Assembly: GCA_002342985.1 (NCBI GenBank)
Contig: DDRC01000191.1
Location: 6,190 to 12,818, forward strand
Source of the DNA: Flavobacteriales bacterium UBA2426
GTDB lineage: Bacteria > Bacteroidota > Bacteroidia > Flavobacteriales_F > PHOS-HE28
Length of the DNA: 6,629 bases
Reading direction: 5' to 3'
Shown: piece after piece, positions 6,354-6,629 of the stretch
How the letters are laid out: each line of letters begins with the position of its first letter
How positions within the stretch are numbered: the stretch's first letter is position 1
Position numbers and translations under genes: made by a program
The notes under the pieces: generated by a model
Seen by the model: the letters and a program-made list of their open reading frames with translations, nothing else
The model's database searches: none
What the model was told of the DNA's origin: nothing

Positions 6354-6437
6354 GCCCAGGTGGTGAAATTGGTAGACACGCTACTTTGAGGGGGTAGTGG
6401 CCGAAAGGCTGTGCTGGTTCGAGTCCAGTCCTGGGCA
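6354..6437 (+). tRNA. tRNA-Leu (anticodon GAG)
   Basis: 84-base class II tRNA: acceptor GCCCAGG/CCTGGGC, anticodon stem CTACT (6381-6385) / GGTAG (6393-6397) with loop TTGAGGG, anticodon GAG at 6388-6390 and G at position 37, a long variable arm closed by a GAAA loop (about 6398-6412), and T-stem GCTGG/CCAGT with loop TTCGAGT. Discriminator A6437, as required for leucine. CCA is not encoded. It reads CUC and CUU codons. Its last 14 bases belong to a direct repeat copied at 6606. Confidence 0.96.
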
Positions 6438-6447
6438 CTTGATGATC
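6424..6447 (+). repeat. direct repeat copy 1, att-like, covering the tRNA-Leu 3' end
   Basis: Begins at the last base of the T-loop, covers the 3' half of the T-stem, the 3' acceptor strand and the discriminator, and continues 10 bases into the flank (CTTGATGATC). It is identical over 24 bases to 6606-6629. The identity starts sharply: the bases just upstream of the two copies differ. Confidence 0.85.
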
Positions 6448-6450
6448 AAG
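6438..6450. repeat. odd-length palindrome abutting the tRNA-Leu 3' end
   Basis: CTTGAT and ATCAAG are perfect inverted arms around a single central G (6444), starting at the first base after the tRNA discriminator. The right arm overlaps the terminator stem. As DNA it could be a protein-binding dyad; as RNA it would be a small 5-pair hairpin. Confidence 0.6.
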
Positions 6451-6477
6451 CCTCACCGCGAAGCGGTGGGGCTTTTT
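6448..6477 (+). terminator. intrinsic terminator after tRNA-Leu
   Basis: Stem AAGCCTCACCGC (6448-6459) / GCGGTGGGGCTT (6463-6474), 12 pairs with one G-T, loop GAA, ending in a run of five T residues (6473-6477). It is 10 bases from the mature tRNA end. Confidence 0.85.
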
Positions 6478-6532
6478 CATGCACCGGCCGCACCGAACGG
6501 AGTTCGAGCGGGCCGGTGCATGGGAAAGCCCC
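6468..6532. repeat. long imperfect inverted repeat overlapping the tRNA-Leu terminator
   Basis: Arms 6468-6489 and 6511-6532 are complementary over 22 positions; the only exceptions are two adjacent T/G pairs (6476-6477 with 6523-6524), which are G-U wobbles in plus-strand RNA. The 12 inner pairs, CATGCACCGGCC with GGCCGGTGCATG, are perfect. Within the 21-base loop, CGAAC (6494-6498) pairs with GTTCG (6502-6506). The left arm reuses bases of the terminator's descending stem and T-run, so the two folds exclude each other. Confidence 0.75.
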
Positions 6533-6545
6533 TAGGGCCGCGCAG

Positions 6546-6585
6546 CGGACCGGGGTTGATTCCCTTCACGGCCAAACCTGGTCCG
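6546..6585. repeat. second inverted repeat between the direct repeats
   Basis: CGGACCGGG (6546-6554) pairs with CCTGGTCCG (6577-6585), nine pairs with one G-T, around a 22-base loop. No T-run follows. No convincing gene is present from 6438 to 6629; this stretch consists of the terminator, two inverted repeats and the second tRNA-end copy. Confidence 0.5.
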
Positions 6586-6605
6586 ACGGAGCGCCGCGCA
6601 GTCAA

Positions 6606-6629
6606 TCCAGTCCTGGGCACTTGATGATC
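6606..6629 (+). repeat. direct repeat copy 2 of the tRNA-Leu 3' end, cut by window edge
   Basis: Exact 24-base copy of 6424-6447, starting 182 bases downstream and running to the final base, so its true length is unknown. No tRNA body precedes it: the upstream bases do not form the rest of a cloverleaf, so it is a tRNA fragment and not a second gene. Confidence 0.85.

Noticed and set aside
6538..6619. A second, degenerate tRNA-Leu gene ending at the repeat
   Set aside because: Apart from the copied 3' end there is no matching acceptor 5' strand, D-arm or anticodon arm upstream.
6397..6624. 75-codon open frame across tRNA-Leu and the downstream repeats
   Set aside because: It starts inside the tRNA and crosses the terminator and inverted repeats; no protein-like features.
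6468..6629. Integron attC site or CRISPR repeat
   Set aside because: The inverted repeat lacks recognisable R'/R'' core sites (GTT/AAC ends) in attC arrangement, and only two repeat copies with one spacer-sized gap far too long for CRISPR are present.

Overview
The window is GC-rich DNA, and several signs point to Bacteroidota, probably a high-GC member of Flavobacteriales. Both tRNA genes follow promoters with the Bacteroidota -7 element (TAnnTTTG). None of the seven protein starts has a Shine-Dalgarno sequence. One secreted protein has a PKD domain and a C-terminal tail that resembles a type IX secretion sorting domain. The lineage is inferred from these features, not from any database search.

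Layout. (1) 1-2083, plus strand: a 5'-truncated RlmD-type 23S rRNA m5U methyltransferase, coupled by an ATGA overlap to a TPMT-like methyltransferase that carries a Rof-like (Rho-binding antiterminator) domain at its C-terminus. A strong intrinsic terminator (2060-2102) is built partly from the end of that coding sequence. (2) 2132-4311, plus strand: a DUF1801 protein, then 7 bases later a secreted SGNH/GDSL-like hydrolase with PKD and putative sorting domain, then a PyrR-like phosphoribosyltransferase. (3) 4299-4814, minus strand: shikimate kinase (aroK), converging on the phosphoribosyltransferase with a 13-base overlap. (4) 4889-6085, plus strand: a conserved GNAT-like protein diverging from aroK. 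(5) 6092-6629: tRNA-Lys(UUU) and tRNA-Leu(GAG), each with its own promoter and terminator, followed by hairpin-rich non-coding DNA that ends in a second copy of the tRNA-Leu 3' end.

Most of the window is housekeeping: rRNA modification, chorismate pathway, tRNAs. Two things stand out. One is the fusion of a small-molecule-type methyltransferase to a Rof-like domain, with a terminator embedded in its end. The other is the exact direct repeat (at least 24 bases, 182 bases apart) of the tRNA-Leu 3' end, running to the last base of the window and enclosing a long imperfect inverted repeat. The second looks like an integrase-type att duplication, a remnant of one, or the first unit of a tandem array. 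No recombinase is visible, so the decisive sequence lies beyond the right edge. I see no CRISPR array, insertion sequence or recognisable defence system.
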